Below, in pieces: positions 1 to 11,496 of a DNA stretch of 64,000 nt. The notes below the pieces were generated by a model that saw only the letters and a list, made by a program, of their open reading frames with translations, made no database searches and had not been told where the DNA came from. The stretch lies in contig NW_026848141.1 in NCBI RefSeq assembly GCF_030411735.1, forward strand, positions 620,001-684,000. The letters are read 5' to 3'. The DNA is from Phialemonium atrogriseum. Its lineage: Eukaryota; Ascomycota; Sordariomycetes; Cephalothecales; Cephalothecaceae. The first letter of the stretch is position 1. Every line of letters begins with the position of its first letter. The translations under genes and the position numbers were made by a program.

Positions 1-443
1 GGTCACCTAGTCAGCGACAGACATGATGGGGCAGTTGGACAACCAAGAGTAAAGAGTGGATGGGAGGAAAAGAGGGAAAAGGGGGGAAGAGAACAGAGGG
101 GAGAAGGGAATTTATAGGCATAGGATCTAGGGCGACCCAGCTCGGAAAAAGCATACGTCTTGACAAACCTAAATTTCTTCTAACCAAGACTGGAATCTGC
201 TTGCCACGCAACATGCCTGGAGAACGTACTGATCGTCGTCTCTTCACCGTCTTCTCTCCGGCGCTGCCTGGGGCAACAACTGAACCCCTATTCGCTCGGC
301 CCCGGAATTCCAAAAGGAGGCTCGCCGCCTTCTCTCCGGCGCTGCCTGGGGCAACAACTGAAACTCGTATTCGAAGGACTCACCGGAGGTCGTATTTGAG
401 TTATCGGTCATGAACCTTTTGCCACAAGCCTCTTGAAGTTTAA
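1..443. other. Left-edge intergenic sequence
   Basis: No gene is recognised here. The interval is open at the window edge. It contains a purine-rich stretch at about 50-105 and a pair of 34-bp direct repeats (listed separately). Short open frames exist on both strands but carry the repeat and show no recognisable domain. Confidence 0.5.
251..362. repeat. Pair of 34-bp direct repeats
   Basis: Positions 251-284 and 329-362 are identical over 34 bases (start CTTCTCTCCGG, end CAACAACTGAA), with repeat starts 78 bp apart. The flanks are also similar (a CCGTCTT/CCGCCTT lead-in and a TATTCG follow-on), so the duplicated segment may originally have been longer. It lies upstream of the F-box gene. 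Confidence 0.9.
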
Positions 444-1616
444 ATGGTGAAGGTTCTCATGCACGGGACGTTAGTTACCCCAGGTACAAAAATGATCTCG
501 GTCTCCAAGTTTCAACTCAGCCATCTACTTGCTGAGACACCAAAAATCATGGACCTCTTCAAAGCAATGCGCCATCTACTTGGGCTGTCCCTCAAGGAGC
601 AGAAGCCCGACTGTGCCATCCTCCGGCTGCCGGTTGAATTGCTCCTTCTCATATCGGCAAGCCTTCCCCTGCACAGCCAAGTGCTCCTCTCCCAGACATG
701 CCGCTGGCTGCGGACCGTCCTCCCCCTTGCCGACTCTTCATCGCGCCTTCCCCGGGAGCAGTACTTGGAGTACCTCGCCGGCCTGGCCTACGACATGCCG
801 GAGCGGTGGGTGTGCGAGAAATGCATGGCCCTCCACAGCGTCGTCGAGTTCGACACCCCGAAACGCCCATGTCGTACCCTTTGCCCTCTAGCATGGCGAC
901 ATGGTTGCTACCAGTACAGTTTCAACTGCTTCTGGCCTCACCACCGCCACATCCAGCTCACGCTCAAATACACACGCATGCTCGGCAACAAGAAACACCA
1001 GAGACATCTCCAGAATTTGCTGGCGCCGAGTCACTCTAGGTTCGTCATCTACCCGCTCGAGAGAAACGTGCTTGCAGCCCAGTGTTCTACATACCCCAAG
1101 GTCGAGATCTCCAACGGCAACAGCGACGGAGGAAGGAGGCGGTACTTGCTACTCTCCGTCCGCCGCTACAAAGCAGCACGAGAGATCGTGTCCCCGGATA
1201 GTATGGGCATCGTCGTGGTCTGCCCGCACATGCACATGTACTCCGGGCCCCAGCCACCCGGACCGGCCACCCTTTCCGCATACATCCACGCGGCGTTCAA
1301 GGAGGAAGATGGCGTCGAGGTGCGCGGCGCCTGCGCCCGTTGTCCGACCGACTTTGCGGTGCGGGCCTCTCCCTGGCGCGCGACGGTGCGGGCCTGGAAG
1401 GATCTAGGATCCGAGGGCTCCCCGCTGGACCCAGCCTGGAGGGTACATCTCGACGATTATCACCAGGACCCTGTGTATGGGATCCAGGAAGACCTGACCA
1501 TCGCTCACGAACCTGGAAGCGTTCGGAAGCTATACGAATCGGGGGGTGGAGAAGTCGAAGGGATACAGTGGGAGCGTCTAGAACCTGCACCGAATGATCT
1601 GAGGCGCGCGTCGTGA
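444..1616 (+). CDS. F-box domain protein
   Basis: Single-exon frame of 390 residues. An F-box-like segment lies at about residues 54-90 (LPVELLLLISASLP, then LLSQTCRWLRTVL), the usual fungal pattern of Leu-Pro-x-Glu-Leu followed by a Leu/Cys/Trp helix. F-box proteins normally recruit substrates to an SCF ubiquitin ligase through Skp1. After the F-box come a CEKC pair and further Cys/His residues, often seen in large fungal families of uncharacterised F-box proteins, and then a region with no recognised substrate-binding repeat. In-frame ATGs at about 492 and 549 could also start translation, and both would keep the F-box. Family assignment is fairly secure; substrate is unknown. Confidence 0.72.
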   Translation: MVKVLMHGTLVTPGTKMISVSKFQLSHLLAETPKIMDLFKAMRHLLGLSLKEQKPDCAILRLPVELLLLISASLPLHSQVLLSQTCRWLRTVLPLADSSSRLPREQYLEYLAGLAYDMPERWVCEKCMALHSVVEFDTPKRPCRTLCPLAWRHGCYQYSFNCFWPHHRHIQLTLKYTRMLGNKKHQRHLQNLLAPSHSRFVIYPLERNVLAAQCSTYPKVEISNGNSDGGRRRYLLLSVRRYKAAREIVSPDSMGIVVVCPHMHMYSGPQPPGPATLSAYIHAAFKEEDGVEVRGACARCPTDFAVRASPWRATVRAWKDLGSEGSPLDPAWRVHLDDYHQDPVYGIQEDLTIAHEPGSVRKLYESGGGEVEGIQWERLEPAPNDLRRAS

Positions 1617-2831
1617 GGGTGCTAAACCTAGGCTTCTTTGACGGTTGCCCAGCCAATTCGCCACTAGCAACAACAAAGAAGACGTGCGATTATAGAAAAC
1701 ATGCAACGACTTCATCATATCACTGGAGACCAGCAGCGATGTAAGGTATCGCGTAGGAACAGAACCCTACCCCTGAGTCGGCCGTCTAGCGACGGTGACT
1801 TAGGGGGGACATGTCACATGATTAGGATACTGCCGCCTTTATAGTGATAGAAAAAGAAAAAGGGGTTACTCATCGGGCGCTCCGCCCCTGATAGAGGACA
1901 AACGGTGCTAAATCTTACATTTCTTGCAGCTTTTTTCCTTTTTATCACAGGCGGTTAAATTAATGTTACGGTCATTTCAATATTGCTTAGCCTGTCTACC
2001 AGCAATAACTGGCGAGAATAGGACCTCTTTCCTTGTGGGATGATGGGATGGGCGAAAGAGGAACGCTGGCCTGCAGTCGTCAGCGCCATTGATGCTCTCG
2101 CCTCGGGAGACTATCAGTGACCGACATGGCGTAAGGCTGGCTTGGCGAACCCATTGGGACACGAGCCAAGCCCAGGTTTCCATGACGAAACCCCTCCCCT
2201 CGCTGGCTGAGCAGGCTACATATCACAGATGGAAGTCGGTGAAAGACGGCATTCGCTGATTGGAGCCACACTCTGCGTCTCTCTGTTCGCTGCCAAAGCT
2301 GGGCTGCCCATCATTCCCCCTGCACGACTAGCTTGGTTCCTGAATAACGCAAGCAGGTCTTACTTGGAACCATCGTTCTGCCATGGCAGAGAACTGGGAA
2401 GAGCGGGCCTAGATTCGTGGCCAGTTACCAAGGCCCCGCAGCGAGGAACGGAGCGAGTGGCTGCAACGTCTAGGACTTGCAGATGTGAGGCATGTAGGGA
2501 TAGGAAGGATTAAGAACTACTGCGTGTCCAGTCAGAGCCACCTTTCTGCACATATTCCCCAAACTACTGACTTGACAGAGCCAATCACAGTCAAGAATAG
2601 CCTGCTCCACAATGAAGTCACACTTGGATCGGTCTGGCGAACTACTGTGTATGTATGCGTAGCTGCAGACGGTTGAGTCTAGACCCCACGGATGTCGAAC
2701 ATAGACACTGGAGAGTCCAAGCTGGGACGTCGTTTCTGTGCTCTTTCCGAGACCGTTGAAAACCAACTGGAGGCGGTGCGTATCATCCGCATCAAAGGCA
2801 GAGGGATAGACCCCCTTTTCCTGAGCCGGCC
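1617..2831. other. Intergenic, F-box gene to PfkB kinase gene
   Basis: No supportable gene in about 1.2 kb. Frames are short and lack recognisable domains. It presumably holds the F-box 3' region and the promoter of the kinase gene. Confidence 0.5.
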
Positions 2832-4215
2832 ATGAAACATATCATCCTTGTCGGAGCGTGTTACTTGGACACGATCCTAAGGTAAGTAAGGACGCATGAC
2901 TGGGCTTGGAATTCCCACACCCCTTCCTGGGATCTACCTACCTACCTAGATTACGGCTTACGACCTACATGTAGCGTGCCTCACTTCCCCGAGGAGGACT
3001 CCAAGCTTCGGGCGAACAGTCTCCAGCTTCGCCGGGGTGGGAACTGTCCGAACACGCTCGAGGTGCTCCTGCAGCTCCTCCGGCGCGAGCCCGGACAGTC
3101 CCCAGTCACCCCACACCTTATATCCTGCCTGCCATCATCCGAATCGCCTGCCACGTCGAAGATCTTGTCGTCGTTTGGGCCGGGCCCGGCCCTCGACTTC
3201 AGCCACTGTCTCTATCGGCGGGGCTACACGGAGCCAGCGAGTAGTTACATCGTCCGAAGCCAGGAGACGGGAAGCCGCACTATTGTCAACTTCAATGACC
3301 TCCCAGAGATGACGCTGGAGGAGTTCGTGGCGATCGCTGACGACTTCAGGGACAAGGGGGAGTGTCTCTGGCATTTCGAGGCAAGTCTTTTTGCAACCAC
3401 CTACGTTGGGTCCTGATTTACATCTTTGTTCCGTCTCGTTCCGAGGGAATGACACACAGTCAAGGGCCGGATTCCCGAGACGGTACTTGGTTGCATCCGC
3501 TATCTGCGCCGTGCGCTCCCAGACTCGAAAATTAGCGTCGAGGTGGAGAAGCCTGGTCGAGAAGGTTTACGGGAGCTGGCCGCGGAGGCGAACATTGTCT
3601 TCTACTCGCGACCATGGGCCGAGGTGAGTTGGCTTCCAAGTCCCTGTCGAACGATCGGCCTGGGGTGGGACAGGTTGTGGTAATCGTAGCATAGAACCAG
3701 GGCTACGACACAGCCGAATCATGCCTACGAGGCGAGTCACCACCAAGAGCGTAGGTACCCATCGAAGGCAGATCAGACACACGGACCTGCTGCAGGCAAA
3801 CTGACTTGATACGTGGATTCAAGGTCTCTCGTCCTCTGTACATGGGGTGCACAGGGAGCGTCTGCATTGTCACTTCCAGCCGGGAAGTATATCCAGTATC
3901 CCGCCACGACGTTAGGGCGGGAAAGAATAAGGGTGGTCGAGTAAGTGGGGCTTCTCGCGTTGATGACCAGAGCGACAGCGCAATGTTTATCAGGCAGTCA
4001 TGAGTTGTGGCTTTTGAGGGGTCAAGCGGCTGACGAGTCATATCCCCATGTGCCACAGTACTATTGGAGCGGGTGATACATTTATCGCGGCACTCTTGTT
4101 CGGGGTGGCATGTCACGGCAGCGACTGGGACTCGGAGCGAAAATTGCGCTTTGCCGTCGACCTTGCAACCAAGAAGGTCCAGATGGACGGCTTTGCGGGG
4201 TTGGTAGGTTGGTAA
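2832..4215 (+). CDS. Ketohexokinase-like PfkB-family carbohydrate kinase (six exons)
   Basis: Proposed exons 2832-2881, 2975-3380, 3465-3623, 3695-3750, 3824-3940 and 4059-4215 give 945 nt, 314 residues, in continuous frame. The N-terminus MKHIILVGACYLD leads to an RGGNCPNTLEVL segment (residues 37-48) resembling the first PfkB signature. GSRTI, SVEVEKP and an SLVLCTWGAQGA strand follow. The second PfkB signature, DTIGAGDTF, is at 263-271, with Asp269 the expected catalytic base. The order and spacing match ketohexokinase, which phosphorylates a ketose such as fructose using ATP in the cytosol; the actual substrate is not determined. Intron 2 (3381-3464) begins GCAAGT, a GC-AG intron; the others are GT-AG. 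The last coding exon ends GLVGW then TAA. Exon joins are inferred, but the frame and family fit is strong. Confidence 0.88.
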
Positions 4216-7200
4216 TGCAGACTGAGAAGAATAAGAAGAGCGGTGGGCATGGATGATGACGTGGTCGATTGTTGTGGAAAAGTAGCAGAGTTCACCCGAA
4301 AATACCCCGTCGCCTAGGGGCAGGTAGTTGAACCATTCATTTCTGCGATGCGGGAGCCGGGAATCGCCAACAATTCAGAGGATCGGTGGCGAAACGATTG
4401 GACCTCGCTAGGAACCTAGGCAATAATCAGGTGGAGGTGGAGGGTGAGGTGAGGGGGATGCCGCTGCTGTGAGGTCTGTGGGCTGGCTGGTGGCAGTTGG
4501 ATTTACTGGTTGTAATTAACACACTAGAGTGCTGCTGGTCAACTGTAAGCCAACGAGCTGCCTCACTCGTCGCTCGGTGGAAGAGGAGAGAGCGAAATAT
4601 TGTCTCAACTGCAGCAAGGAGCCGAAGCACACCACGAGGCGGCGGGGTTGTAGGAGACGGACCCGTGCAGGCTGCTGGAGAGCGAATCCCGTCTCCAAAG
4701 TGTCTGCCTCATATGCCTCAGGGCTCGCGTGAGCGCTTGGAAAAGGGGCGGCCAAATCCTCGTTCACCCAAATTGGATCAAGATGAGATGAGACCAGGAT
4801 GCATCCGCGTCCCGCGAAGGGCATGCCGCGAGAGCCCTGTTGCTAGCGAATAGGACCGGATGCAGCTGCCAGTGGCATCAGGTCACCTTGTGTGTCGGAC
4901 TGGAAAGTTTCGTCTGCGGAAGTGGTTTCCAAGATCCTTTCCGACGCTGTAGCGATCCACACGTGGCTCAGGCAGAACGGAATGGTGCGAAACGCAAAGA
5001 GGAGGGTGGGGACAAGGATTTTCTGCCGCCAGGCGGGAGGCAGGAGTCAAGGAAAGCACGGAGCTCCCGACCAAGCAGTAGGTCTTTAGGTAGGTATATA
5101 GTTTGTGGCTGAGTCATAGGTCCGTCCCACTCACTGCGGGCGGGTAAAAAAGACCAGCAACAGCGCTGGATGATGAACCTGGGGAATTGAGCAGTGCTTG
5201 TGGCAGGTACATTGTCCGGAATACGCCCGGGTATGCATAGCAAACTACTCATACGCTCGCAACGGGTCAGCCTCCTGCGGGATACCTCTTCTCTCGGTCG
5301 GAAAGGGCACAATTGCCACAATGTCACCCACCAGTTGGATTGCTTCTTTAAGATCGGAGGAGAGAATGATCGGCCTGCGCTATATGAGTGGGTAGTAGTG
5401 TACATAAGCCGCCGCGGACGAGTTTAATAGTACACCATACATACAAGTGCAGCGGACATTTGTGGGCATTGACGGGATGGGCGCATTGCAAGCGAGTTCG
5501 TGATGTGTGGTGGGTGTGTCACCTGAGCATTGACAGGGAATCGCCCGGCATACCCAAGTTTGGTGAGTCCCGTCGTTGCTTCGAGGAGATTTGGAGTGTG
5601 TGTGACTTGCCGCTACAGTGTCGAACCAGGAAATAAATGCCTTTGGGCTGAGCTCGCTACGAACAAGGGGCTGGAATGAGAGCACAGTGTAGTCATCTCT
5701 AAGGGACAAGGACTAGTACACATTCAGTAAGGGCAGATTACCAACTGGTTCAGTGCAACGCAACGCTAAAAAAAGCAAACCTTGAAGTTCTGCTGGTGTT
5801 GGGTTACTTTCCAGTACGGTCGGCATGCATCCCATAGTTTCAACCTGACATGGGAGGCAGCATCTCAGGTCAGCCTGACTTGCGGCCAATCACGGGTGAG
5901 CCAGAGGCTGTGATGTCCATACGCTAGCGTGTGCTTGCTCGCATCCGGAACAGGGATTGTGGAAGGCCCAAGGACGCCGCTGAAACGGTCTGTGGTCCTC
6001 GAGGAGGAACCGGAGGAGTCGAAACATCTTATTCTGCATACCTTGTAGTATGTAAGCCGCGGGCCCGTGATCCCTCTTTGCGGCTTGCCTCTTTGCCCAG
6101 AAGTGGATCTTCGCCCGCCCCCTAGTCGAGGAGAAGGCCATGACATGGGCTTGTGGCATGTGGCCGGGAACGACCCTTTTGGATCTTTTCCTTTTCCTTT
6201 CTCCTTTTTTTTGTTCTCCCCTTTGTACTTTTCTTTTACCGGACTATCAAAATTTCGCAGAAGCAAGGGTACCTGCCCCAGGAGAACAAAGCCTTGGCCT
6301 TCCTTGGCAAACTCGCCCAGGATGCTGGAAGATCCGTCATGCTCTGCCGTCGGATTGGGGGGCTGTCAGAATGACAATCGTAGACTTGTCGGGCTGCGTC
6401 CGGAACACCAACACCAACACCAGGGGTTTCCAAGGTTCTATCGGATGAGCGGACCTACGCTTTTAACTTGACATCACCTTTCGGACTGCAAGCCAATTCT
6501 GGCCGCACTGCAGAGTTGACGGCATTTTCCTTGAACTAATCGATAGGGCGGGTACATGGGAGACAATCAATGGAGTCCGAATGAAAGTTTTTCGAGACAA
6601 CGAGGCGGAGGTATCATTCAGCTCAGAGAAATGAGCCGAGAGACCCGAGACAATTAGGATGACCGTCTCCCCTCCCCTCCCTGCCTCGGATATCGACATG
6701 GTTACCTAGGAAGACAAAAGGCTCCAGTCGATAAAAAGTTTGCTTGATGCGCCCCATTCCATTCCCGGTGTGGATTCCAGTTTCCACTGCACTTCGGCCT
6801 CTTCGGTTTGGGGACTGAGATGCTAATGCAGCGGGCTGCACCAATTTGGCATTAGCTTTTGCCGTGGATCAACCATCATCGACACCAGCAAACTTTGGCG
6901 AGTTGAGGGTTCCGTGCTGCGAGGTGCCACGGGTGACGGTCCCAAGCGCGTCAGCCTGGGTAATGAGAAATGCTTGCCTCACCCGACCAGGTCACAGTAA
7001 AGGTGTGGACAGCCACCACTCATCACTGCACCAGTAACCAGCCAGCAATCCGCATGCATCGTTGATATGGAAGGCTCGCATTGCATGGCTCCATGGATGC
7101 TGGTTGGCCCTTTTGGCCCGAAACATGGTGACGCTTTGGGAATTGGGATTGCTGGCGCGTGCTGTAGCAGCATGGTTCCATTTACACAGGTTCTTATTGC

Positions 7201-10200
7201 TATGCGTACATCCTTCACACCGTAGTTGTACATACACTAAAATAATGCGTGCCAGTATTTGTTTTCCTCCCCCCTGGCGCTGCGAGGTGGTGGCGTGGTG
7301 TCATTTCATCCGTGGAGGGCTTGGGCCTGAGTTCCGAGAAATACCCAAATCAGGTCCTTGCATGTCCCCCGTTAATCAAAGCCTGGCGTGTGGGTCTGAC
7401 GAGCAGGGATTGCGGGTGGGGGAGCCTCAACCAAAATCAGATTGGCTCAAGCTAGGTGGAGGTACTTGCGCACTCATATCAGTCATCCTTAAGCAGTACC
7501 GCCTCCATTGCTATTGGATACGATGTCAGCTCTTCCTCGATCCACCGCGATCCACCACCTACTATGGAATTGTATGTATGCGTATGTATTTTGCAATCCG
7601 TACAGGCGCGGGCCTCGCATCGTCGGGACGTGCCAACTTGAGGGTTTCAGGCCTCCAGGTTAACGAGAAGGGTGTCAATGTTGGGCCGCCCATATATCGG
7701 GACAAGGCTCCTGGGGCGGATCCTCCCCCATGGCTAAGTTTTGCCCCCGTTTGCCCCCAACTAGGTGTAGTAGGCGGATTACAGTGAAATTAATGTAGAT
7801 AGCTCGACGGACCAGCACAGACTTTGACTTTGAAGTGGGAACAATTCCGCTGGGGATCTCAGGTATGTCAAGAATAGATGATCAACTGTGAGACACTGTG
7901 TCACCACGATCTGCGCAACTACCACACTAGGTAGGCGGATACTTGTGGATATACACATGTATGTCAGTAGGTATGAGATCAACAACCAGAACCAAACAAG
8001 CCACGCAGTGTGTGGTCCTGCAAAAGGGCCTAGCCTGGGCCTACACAGTCAGGAGGGGAAAAGGGAGGGGGAAGGGGGGCAATAGTAGGTGTTGCTCAGC
8101 GAGAAACGCGTGCGATCGACGCTCTTGTTGATGCAGCCTTCAACATGTTGCCTCATCCACAGGCCGAAACGGGTGAGGAGATGGTACCAGTTGCCGCTGG
8201 CCAACAACAGGCCGGCAGGAACAGCGCGGTACGGTATGGATGCAACTACACCACTTTGCACGTCTGGTTGGCTAGTCCGAAACGAAGACATGCCATCATT
8301 GATTCATTGGTGGTCGTTCTTCAAATCAATGCGTCCGGAGGTACGGGATACATCGGTACCTATTAGTGCAGGGGCTGGTACCTAGCAGTACTACCTTAGT
8401 CCCATTCAAACTCCTGGAATTCGCCGTAATCCCCCCATACCGACAGTTAGGGAAGGTATCGGTCGTTTGGGTAATGTACACGGGTAAGGTACCTTAGCCT
8501 GGTCCCACCATTCCAACCCAAGTGTTCACCGCAGGTATTCCGCTCACACCGGGGGCCAATTTCGCACTGGCATCCGTTCGGCCACATTGGTTTCTTGGCG
8601 CCGCGAGCCCTTTCGACGCCTGGGAAGATTTCCCGTAATCTCACCCCACGCATCGAGGTCACTCACCGCCCCCGGCCCTCGCCCTGTTAGTGACTCGTAA
8701 GTCACAAGCCGCCAACTCGCGAGGGAAACCAGGTGCGAAGAGCCTTGCTAGTTAAAGAACCAGGCATTCTCTTAGTTAAAAAGCCAACGCTACGGGCTTT
8801 ACTAGTTTACCCCCCAATCAGGCAGGCGATTGACAGGATTTTGAGAGTTCCCATTGTTGTCTACCCATGTCCGACTCTCTGCTGATTATTCGTAGGTATT
8901 ACTGTACTTACTATGCAGGGAGGTGTCGTCAAGCAAACTTGTTGCCAATGCCGGGATGCGAGTGTTTACTACGCGCATGTACTGCGTAGTGCGTAGGCCA
9001 TGGGAGGCCTGGTGGACCTTGGTTGTCCACAAATTGGGAGGTTATCTTGGCATTTAGGGCGAGATACACAGTACAAGCAGGACGCATGACTTCGTGGCCA
9101 GGTACGGATACCTAACGTGCGAGAGACGTGGTAGCGAATAATCACTATTATCCCGTCGTCAGCACTTAATAGCAAGCTGCCTTTTTGGCGCGTTTAGCCG
9201 GCGCCCCTGGCACCCCGCCCTGCTTGCTGCCTCTCCCTCATCCCCCGTCCCAAACCTCCAAGTGAGACGATCCGTGGCGCCTAGCAACCCCTGTCGAGAA
9301 CAGGTTAAGGGAAGTTAAGTTCGGGAAAGTTACAGTGACTTGCCCATCACACCCCCCCTTTCCCAATAAGTTAAATCCGCCCCTCTGCCTCGTACCCCAG
9401 GCCTGGACCAGTTTCCCTCGGCCGCCTTCTTCCATGGCCCACGCCACCCTGCTCCAGGGGACCGACGGCAGGAAACCGACTTGCACGGCAAGGGTCCATT
9501 CCCACTGTCGTCGTCTCTTTGACCCACGGCCACGGCGGATCCAGACGTGTTACCTGTGTAATCCGTACTTGGTAGCGTACCTTTTGATACTCCCAAGTCA
9601 CGGATATTGCTCTCTTTAGGTCCAGCTCTCTGCCCCCCCCCCCCCTCCTGCAGCCTGCTCGATGCTCCGCTCCGCTTGACCTGCCGCCTCCTTCATCCCT
9701 CGTTTCCCAACCACCTTGGCACCTTGCAAAGTGCTCTACAATCATCTACATACCATCACCCGGCGAATTACTAGTTTTACAACCTGGTCTGATCCACCTG
9801 CTTCTTACACCAACGCTATTTGCTTGTCCACCACCCCATCTCCGGCCCTGCGTCTAAGACGCCGAACCCTTGATGGCAAGGTATTTTTACAACCCCTGCG
9901 AGAGCGTAATGACGCAGGCCACCCACAGTCCAAAGTTCGTCGAGGGATCCCATGGAGACGCAGTCTCACGCACGATGGCCACACACTCTCACTCCCTCTC
10001 ACACTGACACATTAACACGCACATGCCAAACCGCCCCATATACACTACTCTTATTATCACTCCTGTCCCTCTCTCCTGTCCCGAGTGATACGTCCATCTT
10101 CAAGGTTTGATGTCTCTCCCGTTCCGCCCTTCCAAGGGATAATAACTATCCCACTAGTTTCTCTCTCTTCTCTCTCTCTCTCTTCTCACTTCTCTTATTC

Positions 10201-10359
10201 TCTTGCCTCCCTCGCAAACCTAGTTTACTTGATGATACTTAACCAAGCTGGGACCCCCAGCTGGCCTCGACTCTCCCCCATCTCTTCTTGGTTGTCAACC
10301 ACGACATCCCGTTGTCCTCCTGTCCCATATACCGCCTGTCCTCTCCACTCTCTGTCGAA
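4216..10359. other. Gene-poor region
   Basis: About 6.1 kb without a supportable gene. I looked for split genes by joining conserved fragments and found none. The longest frame (7062-7787) opens at a TTG and has no recognisable domain. ACCT/AGGT-type short palindromes recur (about 5085, 6704, 7928, 8360-8400, 8480). A 13-C run lies at 9633-9645. The final part (about 10140-10205) is very CT-rich and probably belongs to the promoter or leader of the next gene. Confidence 0.45.
10141..10205 (+). promoter_or_regulatory. Pyrimidine-rich tract upstream of the Q/P-rich gene
   Basis: A run of CT dinucleotides and pyrimidines lies about 150-220 bp before the ATG at 10360. Such CT blocks are common near transcription starts and in leaders of filamentous-fungal genes; its role here is inferred. 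Confidence 0.4.
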
Positions 10360-11496
10360 ATGATACCCGTTGCCATGGTCGGCAGCCACATGCCTGGCAT
10401 GTCAGCTGCTGGGTATAACATGACCGACGCCCTGTTCGAGGAGCTCTCGCGACAGCTGTCCACTGTCACAAGCCGGAGGTTCTCAAGAGGGTCAAATGGT
10501 CAACTGTCAGGCAACTCCATGCGGGTCATGAAACCGAGGAGCGCGAACAACAGCCCGAGGTCGACTACATTGCAGGACCGGAGGAAAGCGATCTTGAATG
10601 ACGGCCAGCTCCATCAGCACAGGGCCCGACCAGCTATCGACAACGCCTACATGCCTACTTCTGGCTACCAGATGTCCTCGGAGAATATGCCGGGTCCTAG
10701 TCAACTCCCAACGCGCCCACTCAGCTGGCATCCTTCGTCTCAACAGGCGCAGCCACATCCCCACGCGTCTCAACAACAACAACAACAAACGGAACTGCAG
10801 CAGCCGCACCAGCAGGAATACCAGCATCAACAGCCATTGATGCACTATCCCTTCCCGTCTTACACCGAACCCGACCTCGCGAGCCTTCGCAACCTACCTC
10901 CCACGCCAGCCGTATATTCCGGCTACACTTCACCCGCATCCGCCTTTTCACCGCTGTCACTACCCTACTCAGGGTATGAGCAGCAACAGCAGTCCTACTT
11001 CTCACCGACAGGCTGGACAGTACCTGCTCAACAACAGTCCTCCGTACTGCCCCTGTCGCAACATCCTCGGGAGCCCGACTTCAACCAACGAAGCCCGCCT
11101 GAACAGCCTTCGTCCCACCTAGAATGGAACTCCTTCGTCGCGCATGGTTTTGATCGGTGCACGGCGCCACCCACGCCCCAAGATTTTATTCAAGCCCAAC
11201 AACCAGAACCGAGGCTACAGTCGGAAGAATCTATTCCGTACGAGCCGCTTGAAGAGGAGTCGGACGGCGAAATCCTCTACGGGCTTGGGCTCTATGACAC
11301 ACCGGAGAAGGCGGCGGATCCACAAATAGACTACCACCGATCGGTGGTGTCGTCCCTGCTCGGAAGCGCCTACACGTACCCAGAACCGACGGGCAAAGGC
11401 TTGAAGCTGGAAGATGCTTGGGAACCTCCAGCGGACTCGGATGAAGATTCCCAAGACGGCTCCGATGACGCCGAAGGAGAGGAGCAAGACGACTAA
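10360..11496 (+). CDS. Gln/Pro-rich low-complexity protein, uncharacterised
   Basis: Single-exon frame of 378 residues from ATG 10360. An in-frame upstream ATG at 10288 would add 24 residues; I chose the downstream one because the added part looks like leader sequence. The N-terminal part (DALFEELSRQLSTVTSRRFSRGS) is the most ordered segment. The middle is rich in Gln, Pro, Ser and Tyr, with short Gln runs at about residues 138-165. The C-terminus is acidic and ends EGEEQDD. No catalytic or DNA-binding domain is recognised. Composition resembles transcription-associated disordered proteins, but I do not assign a function. The gene appears real because of its length, GC-rich third positions and consistent composition. 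Confidence 0.7.
   Translation: MIPVAMVGSHMPGMSAAGYNMTDALFEELSRQLSTVTSRRFSRGSNGQLSGNSMRVMKPRSANNSPRSTTLQDRRKAILNDGQLHQHRARPAIDNAYMPTSGYQMSSENMPGPSQLPTRPLSWHPSSQQAQPHPHASQQQQQQTELQQPHQQEYQHQQPLMHYPFPSYTEPDLASLRNLPPTPAVYSGYTSPASAFSPLSLPYSGYEQQQQSYFSPTGWTVPAQQQSSVLPLSQHPREPDFNQRSPPEQPSSHLEWNSFVAHGFDRCTAPPTPQDFIQAQQPEPRLQSEESIPYEPLEEESDGEILYGLGLYDTPEKAADPQIDYHRSVVSSLLGSAYTYPEPTGKGLKLEDAWEPPADSDEDSQDGSDDAEGEEQDD

Noticed and set aside
7062..7787. 241-codon plus-strand frame in the gene-poor region
   Set aside because: It begins at TTG, has no domain and unlikely composition (many Cys and Trp), and no splice partner was found.
4216..10359. RIP-degraded transposon
   Set aside because: Base composition is not AT-skewed, and no reverse transcriptase, transposase or terminal repeat trace was seen.
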